NCBI GenBank assembly: GCA_937930635.1
Contig: CALHCF010000007.1
Span: 248,001-312,000, forward strand
Length of the DNA: 64,000 nucleotides
Source of the DNA: an uncultured Rhizobiaceae group bacterium
GTDB taxonomy: Bacteria; Pseudomonadota; Alphaproteobacteria; Rhizobiales; Rhizobiaceae
Reading direction: 5' to 3'
Below the pieces are notes generated by a model, which saw only the letters and a program-made list of their open reading frames with translations, was not told the origin of the DNA and did no database searches. A program made the position numbers and the translations under genes. Of the stretch, positions 43,736-53,647 are shown one piece after another (positions within the stretch are counted from its first letter, which is position 1; each line of letters starts with the position of its first letter).

Positions 43736-44566
43736 TTATCGGCTCTTGCCGCTGAATTTCTGACGCAACACCCGCAGCAAAAATGCCGGATTACCAAGAA
43801 CATAACGACGCCATAACCGATTGGGCTCCAGCCACAGGCGATACAGCCACTCAAACCGCAACTGGCGCATCAACTTGGGTGCCCTGGGCACGCGACTGGC
43901 GACAAAATCGAACAGCGCACCAACTCCGATAGCAACCTTGGCGTGCTCTTCGGTGCAGTATTCTGCAATCCACATTTCCTGGCGCGGATTACCGAACGCA
44001 ACCATCAGGATATCGGGTGGGTTCTTTTTTAGCTTTGTCAGGATCCGCTTTTGCTTGGCATCATCAAAATAGCCATCGCTGACCACACTGAAGCGGTGGT
44101 GCGGAAATCTTTTTGAGAAATTGGCCGCAGCTTCCTTTGCAACCCCCTCCTGGGCACCCAGCAAACCGACGTGAACGCCATCTTTCAAAAATCCAAGAAG
44201 GCCGGGAATGAAATCTGTTCCATTGAGGTTGTCGGGAAATTTTGGTCCATAGAGCATGCGAGAGGCGATATCGATGCCAATACCATCAGACAGAACTGAA
44301 AATCCTTTTAAAACAGAACAGTATTCCTCGTTTTTAAAAGAAATATTAGCACCATGAGCATTGAAAAACGCATATTTCTGGTGCTCACCATTCATAATGG
44401 TGCGCTCGATATCGGCAAAGACATCTGCACGTGAAGCCACGCGAATGTTCACGCCAAGAATATCGCGGACTTCCCGAACTGAGGTCTTATCTGGACCCAA
44501 ATGTGGGGCCGGCACATCCAACGCGCCGATGTTCTCAGTCATGGTGATAAAACCGTACCTTTGCAT
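43736..44566 (-). CDS. WecG/TagA/CpsF-family glycosyltransferase
   Basis: A 276-residue protein of glycosyltransferase family 26. Landmarks are FFNAHGANISFKNEEY, SDGIGIDIASRMLYG, NGTDFIPGLLGFL, VGLLGAQEGVA and the signature VAFGNPRQEMWIAEYC. Members add N-acetylmannosaminuronic acid, N-acetylmannosamine or related sugars to lipid-linked intermediates. ATG 44542 is an alternative start that removes eight residues. Second gene of the minus-strand glycosyltransferase operon; within a Wzx/Wzy locus it likely contributes an early sugar of the repeat unit. Confidence 0.92.
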   Translation of the reverse strand: MQRYGFITMTENIGALDVPAPHLGPDKTSVREVRDILGVNIRVASRADVFADIERTIMNGEHQKYAFFNAHGANISFKNEEYCSVLKGFSVLSDGIGIDIASRMLYGPKFPDNLNGTDFIPGLLGFLKDGVHVGLLGAQEGVAKEAAANFSKRFPHHRFSVVSDGYFDDAKQKRILTKLKKNPPDILMVAFGNPRQEMWIAEYCTEEHAKVAIGVGALFDFVASRVPRAPKLMRQLRFEWLYRLWLEPNRLWRRYVLGNPAFLLRVLRQKFSGKSR

Positions 44567-44643
44567 TTCTCAGCCAAAAATGGGCTGTGGAACTTAACAA
44601 TTGCAGAAAATGAACAAAAATAGCTCAAATTGAGCAAACAAGA

Positions 44644-45801
44644 TTAAGCCAATTTTGCAAGACCTCTCTCCAGAGCGGCATGCATCGCAAGCTTTTGTTT
44701 ACTATGAAAAGCTGTTCCATCAACAGCGCGTAACGTCCCTTCCCGACTTTTGTTGACCATGGAAATCAATGAGGAGGCAAATACAGCAGGGTCATCGCTG
44801 GTTACGCAGTTTTCGGGAACAATGTTGATCCCACGCAGAGATGATGTCGTGGCGACACAGGCCAGACCCGATTGAAAAGCCTCGATTGTTTTGAGTTGCA
44901 CTCCCGTTCCGCCCCGACTGACAAGCGGTACGACACGGACGGATTTAAGAAATTCATGAGCATTTTCAACCCTGCCCAGAAGGCTGATCTGAGAGGACGA
45001 GGCTATCGCCCCTTCAGGAACGTTCCCCGCAATTGCGATACGAAAATGCTCTGGAAGCTTCGGTACTACTTCTTCAGCAAACCACTTTAAGCCAACCAGA
45101 TTGGGTTGCCACGTCCATGTTCCGATCAGGCCGATATCATGCGTAAAGTCAGTTGATTGATCACGACAATCAGATCGCTGGGGTGCCACCAGCGGTAGAA
45201 CACCACTTTTTTCCCCGCTCAAACCGTGCAACTGACGGTCTGCCTCGCTCAAACACCAGACATAACGTGCGCTCTCGCACAATCCGGCTTCAATGGCCTT
45301 CAACAAGCGTGCATCACGGCGATACAGAAACCGCTCCAGTGCCGATTCAGCGTGCTCTGCATTTTCGTAAGCGGATTTATGTTCGACATTGTGAGCAACA
45401 TAAAGGCTCGGTTTTTCAAGCAATTTTGGATAAGCGGCTGCCATCTGATACGAGTTGATGATGTGTCCATCGATTTTCCCGGCCCGCGCCATTTCCTGTT
45501 GCAGTTTGATGTAGGGCACCTGGGTAATCTTGGCAGCCGATATGGGAAGTCCCTTAACGATTGCCCTGCCTACCCAACCAATCTTTTGAAAAAAGCCGGC
45601 ATCAGCATTTTCCAATGGAAGGGTGGAGAAGACATGGGTGTCTTTGTCACGGCTCAGGTATTGACGCGGCTGCGAGAATCCGAAAATTGAAACACGATGG
45701 CCCAGCTCACGAAGCCCCGCGATGATCACATCATTGGCAACTTCAAAGCCGGATATCGGATTGTCATCGGGCACGATGGATGAGAAAAAGGCGAGATGCA
45801 T
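44644..45801 (-). CDS. Glycosyltransferase, GT-B fold (GT4 type)
   Basis: A 385-residue GT-B enzyme. The N-terminal part has SGFEVANDVIIAGLRELGHRV. The C-terminal nucleotide-sugar-binding half has DIGLIGTWTWQPNLVGLKWF, then RIAIAGNVPEGAI and the motif GGTGVQLKTIEAFQSGLACVAT, typical of group 1/4 glycosyltransferases. First gene of a minus-strand three-gene set; the ATG at 45801 lies 110 bases from the divergent GT2 gene. It adds a sugar from a nucleotide donor to the growing repeat unit. Linkage and sugar are unknown. Confidence 0.9.
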   Translation of the reverse strand: MHLAFFSSIVPDDNPISGFEVANDVIIAGLRELGHRVSIFGFSQPRQYLSRDKDTHVFSTLPLENADAGFFQKIGWVGRAIVKGLPISAAKITQVPYIKLQQEMARAGKIDGHIINSYQMAAAYPKLLEKPSLYVAHNVEHKSAYENAEHAESALERFLYRRDARLLKAIEAGLCESARYVWCLSEADRQLHGLSGEKSGVLPLVAPQRSDCRDQSTDFTHDIGLIGTWTWQPNLVGLKWFAEEVVPKLPEHFRIAIAGNVPEGAIASSSQISLLGRVENAHEFLKSVRVVPLVSRGGTGVQLKTIEAFQSGLACVATTSSLRGINIVPENCVTSDDPAVFASSLISMVNKSREGTLRAVDGTAFHSKQKLAMHAALERGLAKLA

Positions 45802-45910
45802 GATATGGATACCAGTACGGTTTAATCGCTAAGTAAGTGTTTCCCAAGCTGGGCAATTCGTTAAACCAATTGTCTCAATGAAAACGCATGGCGTGTGAAC
45901 CTTTGCAGCA

Positions 45911-46921
45911 ATGATTACCCATCCAAAAATACAACCGCCGGACGAAGGCGACATTTCGGTATGCTGGAGTAACGTCTCGCAGGAAGATCGGTTTGTTGAA
46001 CTTGTTGTGACCATACCAACGTTCAAGCGCCCTGATCACCTGCGCACCACGCTGCAATCAGTCCTGAATCAAAAGACTGAGCGTAAATTTGCAGTCGTGA
46101 TCATGGATAACCACCCGCAGGATGGAGAAGGTGCAGCCGCCGCACAGCAATTGCTTGAACATAGCAAAATCCCGGCAACGGTAATCCTGGCTCACCGCCG
46201 GGGAAATTGCGCGGCCTACAATGCAGGTTGGTACACTGCGCTGGAACGCTATCCGCAAGCCCGCTGGATACAGGTTATCGATGATGATGAAATTGCGCAT
46301 GAAAACTGGTTAGACACCATGACCGAGATGGCGCAACAGACCGGAACCGACTTTGTTGGGGCACCGCAGCACCCGATTTTTGAAGATAACGGCAACCCCA
46401 AATGGGCCAGCCATCCGGTTTTTCGCCCCCCTTACGACCGGGGTGGAACGGTTCCCATCCTCTACTCATCTGGAAATGTACTCATCGCGACCAAACGGTT
46501 GAAAAATCACGGACATCCCTGGCTTGATGAGCGGTTTAATTTTCTGGGCGGAGGGGATTCAGACTTTTACTCCCGCTGCAGATCGGTGGGGGCAACCTTT
46601 TCCTGGGCGCCGGATGGCGGCGTTGATGAAACCACCCCAAAACGACGGACTGAACTTTCCTGGCTCAACTCTCGTAGCTTACGCAATGGTTCAATTTCGG
46701 CGCTTATCGAGAAAAAGGCGGCGACATCTGCCATTGATCACGTTCGACGGCTGGCGAAAAGCCTGCTGCTGCTGGCAGCGTCGCCTTACCGTTCGTTAAT
46801 GATGTTTGTTAAGACAAGGGTGCTAACATTCGCGCTCAACCCTATGAATGTTGCCTTGGGGCGTCTTTTAATGGAATTCGGGTTTGCCAATGAACAATAT
46901 CGGGCTGCCGACAAGAACTGA
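45911..46921 (+). CDS. Glycosyltransferase family 2 protein
   Basis: A 336-residue GT-A enzyme with VELVVTIPTFKRPDHLRTTL, IMDNHPQDGE and the acidic metal-binding stretch IQVIDDDEIAHENWLDTM, followed by GGGDSDFYSRC. The C-terminal region (LLLLAASPYRSLMMFVKTRV) carries a hydrophobic segment that may attach it to the membrane. No clear Shine-Dalgarno precedes the ATG at 45911, and a start nearer VELVVTIP is possible. It is followed 30 bases later by the polymerase gene. Sugar specificity is unknown. Confidence 0.9.
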   Translation: MITHPKIQPPDEGDISVCWSNVSQEDRFVELVVTIPTFKRPDHLRTTLQSVLNQKTERKFAVVIMDNHPQDGEGAAAAQQLLEHSKIPATVILAHRRGNCAAYNAGWYTALERYPQARWIQVIDDDEIAHENWLDTMTEMAQQTGTDFVGAPQHPIFEDNGNPKWASHPVFRPPYDRGGTVPILYSSGNVLIATKRLKNHGHPWLDERFNFLGGGDSDFYSRCRSVGATFSWAPDGGVDETTPKRRTELSWLNSRSLRNGSISALIEKKAATSAIDHVRRLAKSLLLLAASPYRSLMMFVKTRVLTFALNPMNVALGRLLMEFGFANEQYRAADKN

Positions 46922-46951
46922 CAGCATTGCCAGCGCCAACAGGTGCGCGCG

Positions 46952-48325
46952 ATGACGATCGCCTACACCACTCCTGAACAACCCCGTGTGCATTCATCAT
47001 TTCATCTGGCGATGACCTGGTTGCCATCGGCGCTTGTCATGACAATTGTCTGGATTTCATTCAGACCTTTCACCACCCAGTTGGACGACGTTTCTGCTGG
47101 TGCACCCGGTGGTGGTGGCGGTGACATTGTCAATCAGATCGGATTTGGCATCCTGGGTCTGGTATGCGGCTGGATGCTGATGAGCCAGGCTTCGCAGCAA
47201 ATTCGCAACGCATTGAAGAACCCGGTGTGGTTCCTGGTGCTGGCTGTGCTTGTTCTGTCTGTAGCAATTGCAGACAGTCCAGGGTCGGCGATCCGTGCCA
47301 TGGTATTTTCAATCATCGTTGTATTTGCGGCCATGACCGCTTTGGCGATGCCGCGTACCATGGATAGTATGGTGCTGGTGTTAAGCTCTGCTGCAATGGC
47401 AGCTGTGGTCTTCTGTTATGTCGCCGTTTTCTTTGTTCCCTCACAAGGTGTTCACGGCTCTTCAGGGTTCGAATCCCAACATGCCGGCCTCTGGCGCGGG
47501 GTTTATGATCATAAAAACGTAGCGGCTTATGTGATGGGGGCCTTTGCGATGATTGGCCTGTTTTGCGCACGCAACGGGCGTCCTGTACTTGGCATTCTGC
47601 TATGTGTCCTTTCAATCCTGTTTGTCATCAACGCCGGATCAAAGACCGTGCTGGGAATTTTGCCCGTCGCCTTTGCAACCGCTGGTCTTGCCCACTGGAT
47701 TAGCTGGCGTCCTCTCAAGGCTTTCGTCATTCTGCTGCCGGTTGCCGGTCTTGCCACGGCGACGCTAGGGGCCGTCCTCTATCCTCCCATTTTGGAAAAA
47801 CTCTGGGAATATATCCCCGGCCTCAGCTATACCGGGCGCACAGACCTTTGGATTTTTGGTCTGGAATACCTGCAGAAAACACCCTGGCTGGGTTATGGCT
47901 TTGAAAGTTTTTGGGGCACCACCCGTGTTACCAATCTGGAACAACCTATCGAGTTGAACTGGGATGTGCGGGGCATTGTCCACGGCCACAATTCTTGGCT
48001 CGACGCTATGATTTTCTTTGGCATTCCAGGTGCTCTCGTTGTGGGATTGGCGCTGGTTGTGTCACCGATTGTCGATTATCTGCGCATTCCCCCCACTGGC
48101 AATGCAGGACGGTTGGCCAGCCTGTTCATGGGTATCTGGATTTTTACCGCACTGGGCGCCAATCTGGAATCCTTTTTCTTCCGGCGCGCAGACCCTTTCT
48201 GGTTCTGTATGCTGATCGCAATCATAGGGTTGCGCATTACGGCCCATATAACGGTAACTCAGCGGCGCAATGCCGGAAGGCCGATCCCGATGGCCTCAAA
48301 CCCACCATCGGCAGCCAGCGTCTGA
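46952..48325 (+). CDS. Wzy/O-antigen ligase-like polysaccharide polymerase
   Basis: A 457-residue membrane protein from ATG 46952 (AGGTG seven bases upstream), with ten or more hydrophobic segments. A large periplasmic loop contains YTGRTDLWIFGLEYLQKTPW and VHGHNSWLDAMIFFGIPG, the hallmarks of the Wzy/WaaL superfamily. It would join lipid-linked repeat units into polymer together with the flippase and the Wzz-like protein. Its 3' end overlaps the convergent SDR gene by about 67 bases, a long overlap of two apparently genuine reading frames. Confidence 0.87.
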   Translation: MTIAYTTPEQPRVHSSFHLAMTWLPSALVMTIVWISFRPFTTQLDDVSAGAPGGGGGDIVNQIGFGILGLVCGWMLMSQASQQIRNALKNPVWFLVLAVLVLSVAIADSPGSAIRAMVFSIIVVFAAMTALAMPRTMDSMVLVLSSAAMAAVVFCYVAVFFVPSQGVHGSSGFESQHAGLWRGVYDHKNVAAYVMGAFAMIGLFCARNGRPVLGILLCVLSILFVINAGSKTVLGILPVAFATAGLAHWISWRPLKAFVILLPVAGLATATLGAVLYPPILEKLWEYIPGLSYTGRTDLWIFGLEYLQKTPWLGYGFESFWGTTRVTNLEQPIELNWDVRGIVHGHNSWLDAMIFFGIPGALVVGLALVVSPIVDYLRIPPTGNAGRLASLFMGIWIFTALGANLESFFFRRADPFWFCMLIAIIGLRITAHITVTQRRNAGRPIPMASNPPSAASV

Positions 48326-49029
48326 CCCGTGATAAAACTTGCTTCGTTGGAGCAAAGAAAACAGATCGCACTGGCAATCTCATCTTCACTGCCATAGCGG
48401 TTCAGCGCGATTGCATCATGGTAGGCAGATCGAATTTCGGGGGTATGAACCGCAAGGGCGAGTTTTGTATCAACAGGCCCCGGTGCCACACAATTGGCGC
48501 GAATGCCCAGTTCGCCCAGTTCAGCGGCCTGTTGCAAAGTCAGTTGAATGACTGCCGCCTTTGACGTTCCATAGGCCACACGCAATGTACTGGCTCGCAG
48601 ACCTGAAATGGATGCAATATTGACAATTGCCGCTGTTCCATCCTTTGCCGATCTGGCCAGCAGCGGTGTCATGGCCTGCGACATCAAGAAAACACCATCA
48701 AGATTGGTGGCCATCACACGGCGCCACCGCTCAAATGTCGTATCGGCAATGGGACCAAAATCGGCGACACCGGCATTGTTTACAAGTGCGTTACAGCATC
48801 CAAACTGACGGTCAATATCTGTTGCAAGCTTCTCAACCTGATGCGGGTCCGAAACATCAGCCTCAAACACGAAAGCATCATCTCCGCAGGCAGTTGCGGC
48901 TTTACGCAGCTCCGAGCCGTCAATATCGACAAGGGCAACCTGCATTCCCTGGTTCAAAAACCGGCGCGCTGTGGCAAGACCTATTCCCCGTGCACCGCCG
49001 GTAACAACGGCCACCTCTTTTCTAGCCAT
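48259..49029 (-). CDS. Short-chain dehydrogenase/reductase
   Basis: A 256-residue classical SDR with VVTGGARGIGLATARRFL, NNAGVADFGPIAD, the catalytic IASISGLRASTLRVAYGTSK (Ser, Tyr, Lys) and the end FITGQTLAADGGFEAIG. It acts on an unknown alcohol or ketone using NAD(P). I chose ATG 49029, which overlaps the stop of the threonine aldolase gene; the upstream extension looks non-coding. The coupling to an aldolase that handles beta-hydroxy amino acids suggests a related substrate, but this is weak inference. Confidence 0.88.
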   Translation of the reverse strand: MARKEVAVVTGGARGIGLATARRFLNQGMQVALVDIDGSELRKAATACGDDAFVFEADVSDPHQVEKLATDIDRQFGCCNALVNNAGVADFGPIADTTFERWRRVMATNLDGVFLMSQAMTPLLARSAKDGTAAIVNIASISGLRASTLRVAYGTSKAAVIQLTLQQAAELGELGIRANCVAPGPVDTKLALAVHTPEIRSAYHDAIALNRYGSEDEIASAICFLCSNEASFITGQTLAADGGFEAIGIGLPALRR

Positions 49030-50089
49030 TGGTTTGCCCCAACCAGCTGGAAAATCCGTCCACGATGACGTCAATATCGCTGCTTTCCACGTCAAGATGC
49101 GCCACCAGCCTCACTGTCTGAGTAGCATCCGGATCTCCGACGATAACGTGCCGCTCCATCATGTGTTCGCTGAGAGGTCTTGAGCCCTTATTGACAACTT
49201 TCATCCAAACCATATTGGTTTGAACCGACTTCATATCGATCTCGATTCCCTCAATTTCTGTAAGACGTTTGGCCAGTACTGCGGCTTTCTCATGATCCTC
49301 TTCAAGCCGGTCGATATGGTGGTCCAGCGCATAAAGGCCGCAGGCAGCAAGCACTCCGGCCTGCCGCATTCCACCACCCAGAATTTTTCGATTTCGCCTG
49401 GCCTGTTCGATAAATTGATGGGAACCGCAAAGCATCGAACCGACAGGTGTTCCAAGGCCTTTCGACAGACAAAGCGAGACACTGTCCATTGGCTCGGTCA
49501 GCTCTTTTGCCGGTCTGCCGGATTTCACAGCCGCATTCATCAGCCGCGCTCCATCCAAATGCAGAGCAAGACCATTAGCTTTCGCCACCTGTGCAACCCG
49601 CAGCATATCTTCTTGATCAACGACACGACCATTGAAGGTATTTTCGACGCAAATCAGTTTGCTGATTGCAAAATGTGGATCATCAGGTCGGATTGCCGCC
49701 TCGACCTCACTGGCCTCCAAAGCACCGTTCTCATTGGGGTGCAGGTGACAGGGCGAAATGCCACCCAGCACAGCCGCACCAGCAGCCTCATATTTTGGAA
49801 TATGATAGCCTACACCACCAATATATTCGTCACCGCGCCCGCAATGGTTAAGAAGTGCAATCAGGTTACTTTGCGTACCAGAGGTAACGAACAAGCCGGC
49901 CTCTTTGCCCAACAATTCCGCCGTGCGCTCTTCAAGCGCCCGAACCGTTGGATCATCACCATAAACATCATCTCCCACATCGGCTTCGGCCATGGCCTTG
50001 CGCATGCCAGGCGACGGGCGGGTGACTGTGTCACTGCGCAAATCAATTTGTCGGTTTCCCGCCCTAGCTTTGGGCATATTTGAATACAT
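49022..50089 (-). CDS. Low-specificity L-threonine aldolase-type enzyme
   Basis: A 355-residue PLP enzyme of the beta-eliminating lyase/threonine aldolase family. Landmarks are IDLRSDTVTRPSPGMRKAM, DVGDDVYGDDPTVRALEE, VENTFNGRVVD, LDGARLMNAAV and the PLP lysine in SLCLSKGLGTPVGSML. It cleaves threonine or other beta-hydroxy amino acids to glycine and an aldehyde. The glycine could join the gcvTHP route, but the genes are far apart. Overlaps the downstream SDR gene by eight bases. Confidence 0.92.
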   Translation of the reverse strand: MYSNMPKARAGNRQIDLRSDTVTRPSPGMRKAMAEADVGDDVYGDDPTVRALEERTAELLGKEAGLFVTSGTQSNLIALLNHCGRGDEYIGGVGYHIPKYEAAGAAVLGGISPCHLHPNENGALEASEVEAAIRPDDPHFAISKLICVENTFNGRVVDQEDMLRVAQVAKANGLALHLDGARLMNAAVKSGRPAKELTEPMDSVSLCLSKGLGTPVGSMLCGSHQFIEQARRNRKILGGGMRQAGVLAACGLYALDHHIDRLEEDHEKAAVLAKRLTEIEGIEIDMKSVQTNMVWMKVVNKGSRPLSEHMMERHVIVGDPDATQTVRLVAHLDVESSDIDVIVDGFSSWLGQTNG

Positions 50090-50157
50090 AGGATGGCTTC
50101 CATTTTATGGGCTGTTTCTCGCGCTATCCAAGCCCAAATCACGACTGTTTAGAAGCC

Positions 50158-51435
50158 CTAATCCAGCACCAAATTGCTTGGCACCTTTTCGGGTTTACCC
50201 AATCGTCCCCGCAAACCGGCTTCATCACTGAGTGCTTCCAGAAAAGCCAGCAAATCTGAAAACTCTTCATTCTCAAGTTGAACTTTGGGCATCTCAATAC
50301 GCGCCATCATCTTTTCGACCAGATGGCGCACATCACTGTGCAACCGACCCTCAAGACTCCTGCTGGTCGTGAAGTTTTTTAGCGCAGTTCCTGGATCAAT
50401 ATGAGCCTGCAACAGATCCTCAATCTTCTCGTAACTGCCGGCATGACCATAAGGAGCCGTGTAGACAACATTGCGAAGCGAGGGGGTCTTCATTTTGAAA
50501 ACATCCTCAGGCCTGTTTGTCACCAAGACACGACCCCGGCGCACGTCGCCTGCACCTTCGCTCAGGTCTTCATCAAACCGCCAAAGCGCAAGACCAACAG
50601 CATGGAACCGATGATCGGTCTGAAAGGCCCCACTGTGGCAAGTGCTGCACTGAGCTTTGCCATAGAACAGATCCAATCCTCGCCTTTGTTTTGCGGAAAG
50701 CGCATTCACCTCACCTCTCAAAAACCGATCAAAAGGTGAATTATCAGCACGCCACTCGTATCCCACAAAGGCAGAAATCGCATTTGCAATTTCAACGATC
50801 GTGACATCGCGATGCCGTTTCAACTTGGGGTAAGCCGCCTGCACATAGGGCCAGTATTCCGGCAAATCACGGATGCGTTTGGCAAGCGCATCCCAGATCG
50901 CTTCATTGCCCTGATGCGCAACTTCGGCAATCTCGTTTTTCACCCGGCCAACCAGTTCATCGTCGGCAAGTGCCGGAAACAATGCCTGCACGGCCAGAAT
51001 ATCTCGCAGACCCTCCGGTGGCATCGCTTTGCCCGGAACCTTGAAACTGCCGTCAGAATTTAGAGTGACCCGCCCATCTGTAAACATGCTGACAAACTCC
51101 CGGGCACCCAGATTAAACAGAGGGGGAGCATGATCGGGAGAAGGTTTGAGAGCATCGTAGATCGGCAAACCATTGATCGCCAGATCATCAACCGCCGACT
51201 CTTTGGAAGGATCGAGCAAAAACCCGTTGGACGACCCGCGATCATGGTTGTGGCAGGTGGCACAAGCCACCCGATAGGTACCGGACAGCACACGGTCATA
51301 AAACAAAAGACGCCCCAGCTCGATCTGCGCCTGCGAATAGCGTCGGTAATCGCTGTCGCGCACCTGATCGGGGCGTTCGCCAGCAAAGGCAAAGCCGCAA
51401 ATCCAAACGAGAAGAAACGACAGCACGTATCTCAC
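50158..51435 (-). CDS. Di-haem cytochrome c peroxidase/MauG-family protein
   Basis: A 425-residue exported protein with a signal peptide (MRYVLSFLLVWICGFAFAGE) and two haem c sites, CATCH and CSTCH, in the arrangement of bacterial di-haem peroxidases. Other landmarks are LGRLLFYDRVLSG, LFNLGAREFVSMFTDGR and MKTPSLRNVVYTAPYGHAGSY. It is periplasmic and reduces peroxide or oxidises a protein substrate, as MauG does. The start is GTG 51435, whose bases overlap the TGA of the upstream phzF-like gene, so the two are translationally coupled. Confidence 0.88.
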   Translation of the reverse strand: MRYVLSFLLVWICGFAFAGERPDQVRDSDYRRYSQAQIELGRLLFYDRVLSGTYRVACATCHNHDRGSSNGFLLDPSKESAVDDLAINGLPIYDALKPSPDHAPPLFNLGAREFVSMFTDGRVTLNSDGSFKVPGKAMPPEGLRDILAVQALFPALADDELVGRVKNEIAEVAHQGNEAIWDALAKRIRDLPEYWPYVQAAYPKLKRHRDVTIVEIANAISAFVGYEWRADNSPFDRFLRGEVNALSAKQRRGLDLFYGKAQCSTCHSGAFQTDHRFHAVGLALWRFDEDLSEGAGDVRRGRVLVTNRPEDVFKMKTPSLRNVVYTAPYGHAGSYEKIEDLLQAHIDPGTALKNFTTSRSLEGRLHSDVRHLVEKMMARIEMPKVQLENEEFSDLLAFLEALSDEAGLRGRLGKPEKVPSNLVLD

Positions 51436-52340
51436 GCGGTCAGTGTCCCGCGTGCAAACTCCACAGCATTGCCACCAATACGACCGGCGGTCATGGCTCC
51501 ATTGACCATTTCTATTTCCAACTTGATGAAGGAAGGGCGTTTCATCTCTATTCCCTGTTCAATCTGATAAGCGTGATGCCCATCCACCGGCTGATCAAAA
51601 TGAGCAATTGTTCCACAAAACGCTGCAACTGCAGATCCGGTTGCAGGATCCTCGGGAATTCCTTCGTGGGGCGCAAACATACGGGCATGAAAATGCGACT
51701 CGTGATTGACCGTCTCGCGGCAATAGACAAATACAGCCGGGATCTTGTTTTCAAACTCTTTGTTGGCCGCCACCCAGCTACCCGGGGTAACCTGCAGGGA
51801 TGCCATCACCTTGAGGTCACGCACCGGAACAAAAATATAAGGCACTCCTGCAGAAAAGCCGCTGGGGATATGATTTTCAAATCCGATGTCCTGTGACGTT
51901 ATGTTGAGCGCCTCGGCCAAAAGTTCCTTTTTGGGCATAAAGGGCACCAGATAAGGAAGCTTCGGCATATCGAACTCAGCCAACGCCCTGCCATTGGCAA
52001 ATCGCACCCCGCAACGAACCGGCCCAACCTGTTCTTCAAGAACGATAATACCCTGCCCTGCCTCGTCGATCCCTTTTTCAAGGGCCAGAGCAATCGCAGT
52101 CCCAACCGTTGGATGACCAGCAAACGGCAACTCCAGGCCAGGCGTAAAAATACGGATATTGGCTGTATGAACAGGATTGTCTGGAGGGCGAACAAACACG
52201 GTTTCCGACAGATTGAACTCTCTGGCAATTGTTTGCATACGCTCAGTATCAAGACCCTCCCCGTCAAACACGATGGCGAGTTGGTTTCCAGCCATAGGCT
52301 GATCAGTGAATACATCAAAAATTGCGTAACGGCGCTTCAT
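51432..52340 (-). CDS. PhzF-family isomerase-like protein
   Basis: A 302-residue protein of the PhzF/diaminopimelate epimerase fold. Landmarks are YAIFDVFTDQPMAGNQLAIV, NLSETVFVRPP, IRIFTPGLELPFAGHPTVGT and HARMFAPHEGIPEDPATGSA. The conserved Glu in SETVF serves as general acid/base in PhzF. In most bacteria such proteins are not phenazine enzymes and have unknown small-molecule substrates. ATG 52340 is taken over the TTG just before it. It overlaps the di-haem peroxidase gene and follows the antiporter gene by 8 bases. Confidence 0.9.
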   Translation of the reverse strand: MKRRYAIFDVFTDQPMAGNQLAIVFDGEGLDTERMQTIAREFNLSETVFVRPPDNPVHTANIRIFTPGLELPFAGHPTVGTAIALALEKGIDEAGQGIIVLEEQVGPVRCGVRFANGRALAEFDMPKLPYLVPFMPKKELLAEALNITSQDIGFENHIPSGFSAGVPYIFVPVRDLKVMASLQVTPGSWVAANKEFENKIPAVFVYCRETVNHESHFHARMFAPHEGIPEDPATGSAVAAFCGTIAHFDQPVDGHHAYQIEQGIEMKRPSFIKLEIEMVNGAMTAGRIGGNAVEFARGTLTA

Positions 52341-52348
52341 CAAACGTC

Positions 52349-53611
52349 CTAAAGAAGTGTGGGATCAACTGTGCGGTTGACCACGTTTTTTACGGTAAGA
52401 CCTTGCACAATGATCGAGAAAAGCACCACGGCATAGGTTGCGGCAAGCAAAAGCGGCTTTTCGGGAATAGCGGGAATCGACAAAGCCAGCGCCACCGAGA
52501 TACCACCACGCAACCCTCCCCAGGTGAGCACCGGGATCGCACCACTGCTAAAGGTTTGCTTGATGGATAGCAGCAAGATGGGGGTGGATACCGCGATGAG
52601 ACGTGACGCAAGCACCAACGGAACAGACGCCATCGCCAACCATGCAAATGACGGATCAAGCGAGATCACCAGAACCTCCAGACCGATCAAAAGAAACAAA
52701 ACGGAATTGAGAATCTCGTCAATCAGTTCCCAAAAACTAAACATTGACGAGCGGGTGTGGTCGCTCATCGCCAGAGTTGCCCCGCGATTGCCGATCAGCA
52801 AGCCCGCCATGACGACCGCAATCGGGCCCGATAAATGCAGGCGCAGTGCCAGGGCATAGGTTCCAGCCACAATGCCCAGAGACAGGAGAATCTCCAGCAT
52901 GTGTTCATCGATCGACGCCATCGCCCGATAAGCAATCCAGCCGGTCAACAGGCCAAGAACCGCACCACCGATGGCTTCAATGAAAAACAGTTCAGCGATA
53001 TGAGCCACGCTGACCTCACCACCACCGGAGCCTGTAGCGATGGCCAGCATGATGGTGAAAACGACAACCCCGACACCATCATTAAACAGCGATTCCCCGG
53101 CAATCTTTGCTTCCAGCGCAGGCGGTACATTAATCGACTTCAGAAGGCTAAGCACCGCAACGGGATCGGTTGGGGAAATCAGGGCGCCAAACACCAGCGC
53201 CCAGATCAGCGGCACGGGTGTACCCAATAACCCCGCCAGAAAATAGAGACCAAACCCAACGATAAACGTGGACATTAAAACACCCACTGACGCCATAAGC
53301 CCAATCGCCCAGGCCTGGCTGCGCAGGAATGAAAAATCCACATGCAACGCACCGGCAAAAAGCAGGAACGCGAGCATGCCTTCCATCACCGTTGCGTAAA
53401 AGTCGATCTGACCAATCGCTGCCTGCAATGTGTCGGTAATGCCCAGTCCGGGGAAAAACTGTTCAATACCCAGCAGAACCAGCGAAGCAATTAATGCCAT
53501 GACCAGCAGGCCGATTGTATGCGGCAGACGAAAAACAACATGATTCAACCAGCCAAATACCCCCGACAGCAACAGCAGGAGCGCTGCGATTTCAAAAAGA
53601 GAGAGGGTCAT
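52349..53611 (-). CDS. CPA1-family Na+(K+)/H+ antiporter
   Basis: A 420-residue membrane protein with about twelve hydrophobic segments. It has the CPA1 motifs GALISPTDPVAVLSLLK and SLFNDGVGVVVFTIMLA, the latter with the ND pair of the ion site, and GGLRGGISVALALSIP. It exchanges sodium or potassium for protons across the inner membrane, in keeping with a saline habitat. ATG 53611 is chosen because AAGGA is seven bases upstream; ATG 53617 lies too close to it. No long cytoplasmic tail is present. Confidence 0.9.
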   Translation of the reverse strand: MTLSLFEIAALLLLLSGVFGWLNHVVFRLPHTIGLLVMALIASLVLLGIEQFFPGLGITDTLQAAIGQIDFYATVMEGMLAFLLFAGALHVDFSFLRSQAWAIGLMASVGVLMSTFIVGFGLYFLAGLLGTPVPLIWALVFGALISPTDPVAVLSLLKSINVPPALEAKIAGESLFNDGVGVVVFTIMLAIATGSGGGEVSVAHIAELFFIEAIGGAVLGLLTGWIAYRAMASIDEHMLEILLSLGIVAGTYALALRLHLSGPIAVVMAGLLIGNRGATLAMSDHTRSSMFSFWELIDEILNSVLFLLIGLEVLVISLDPSFAWLAMASVPLVLASRLIAVSTPILLLSIKQTFSSGAIPVLTWGGLRGGISVALALSIPAIPEKPLLLAATYAVVLFSIIVQGLTVKNVVNRTVDPTLL

Positions 53612-53647
53612 GTGCATTCCTTAATTCCTGGCTTCTGCTACCTCAAT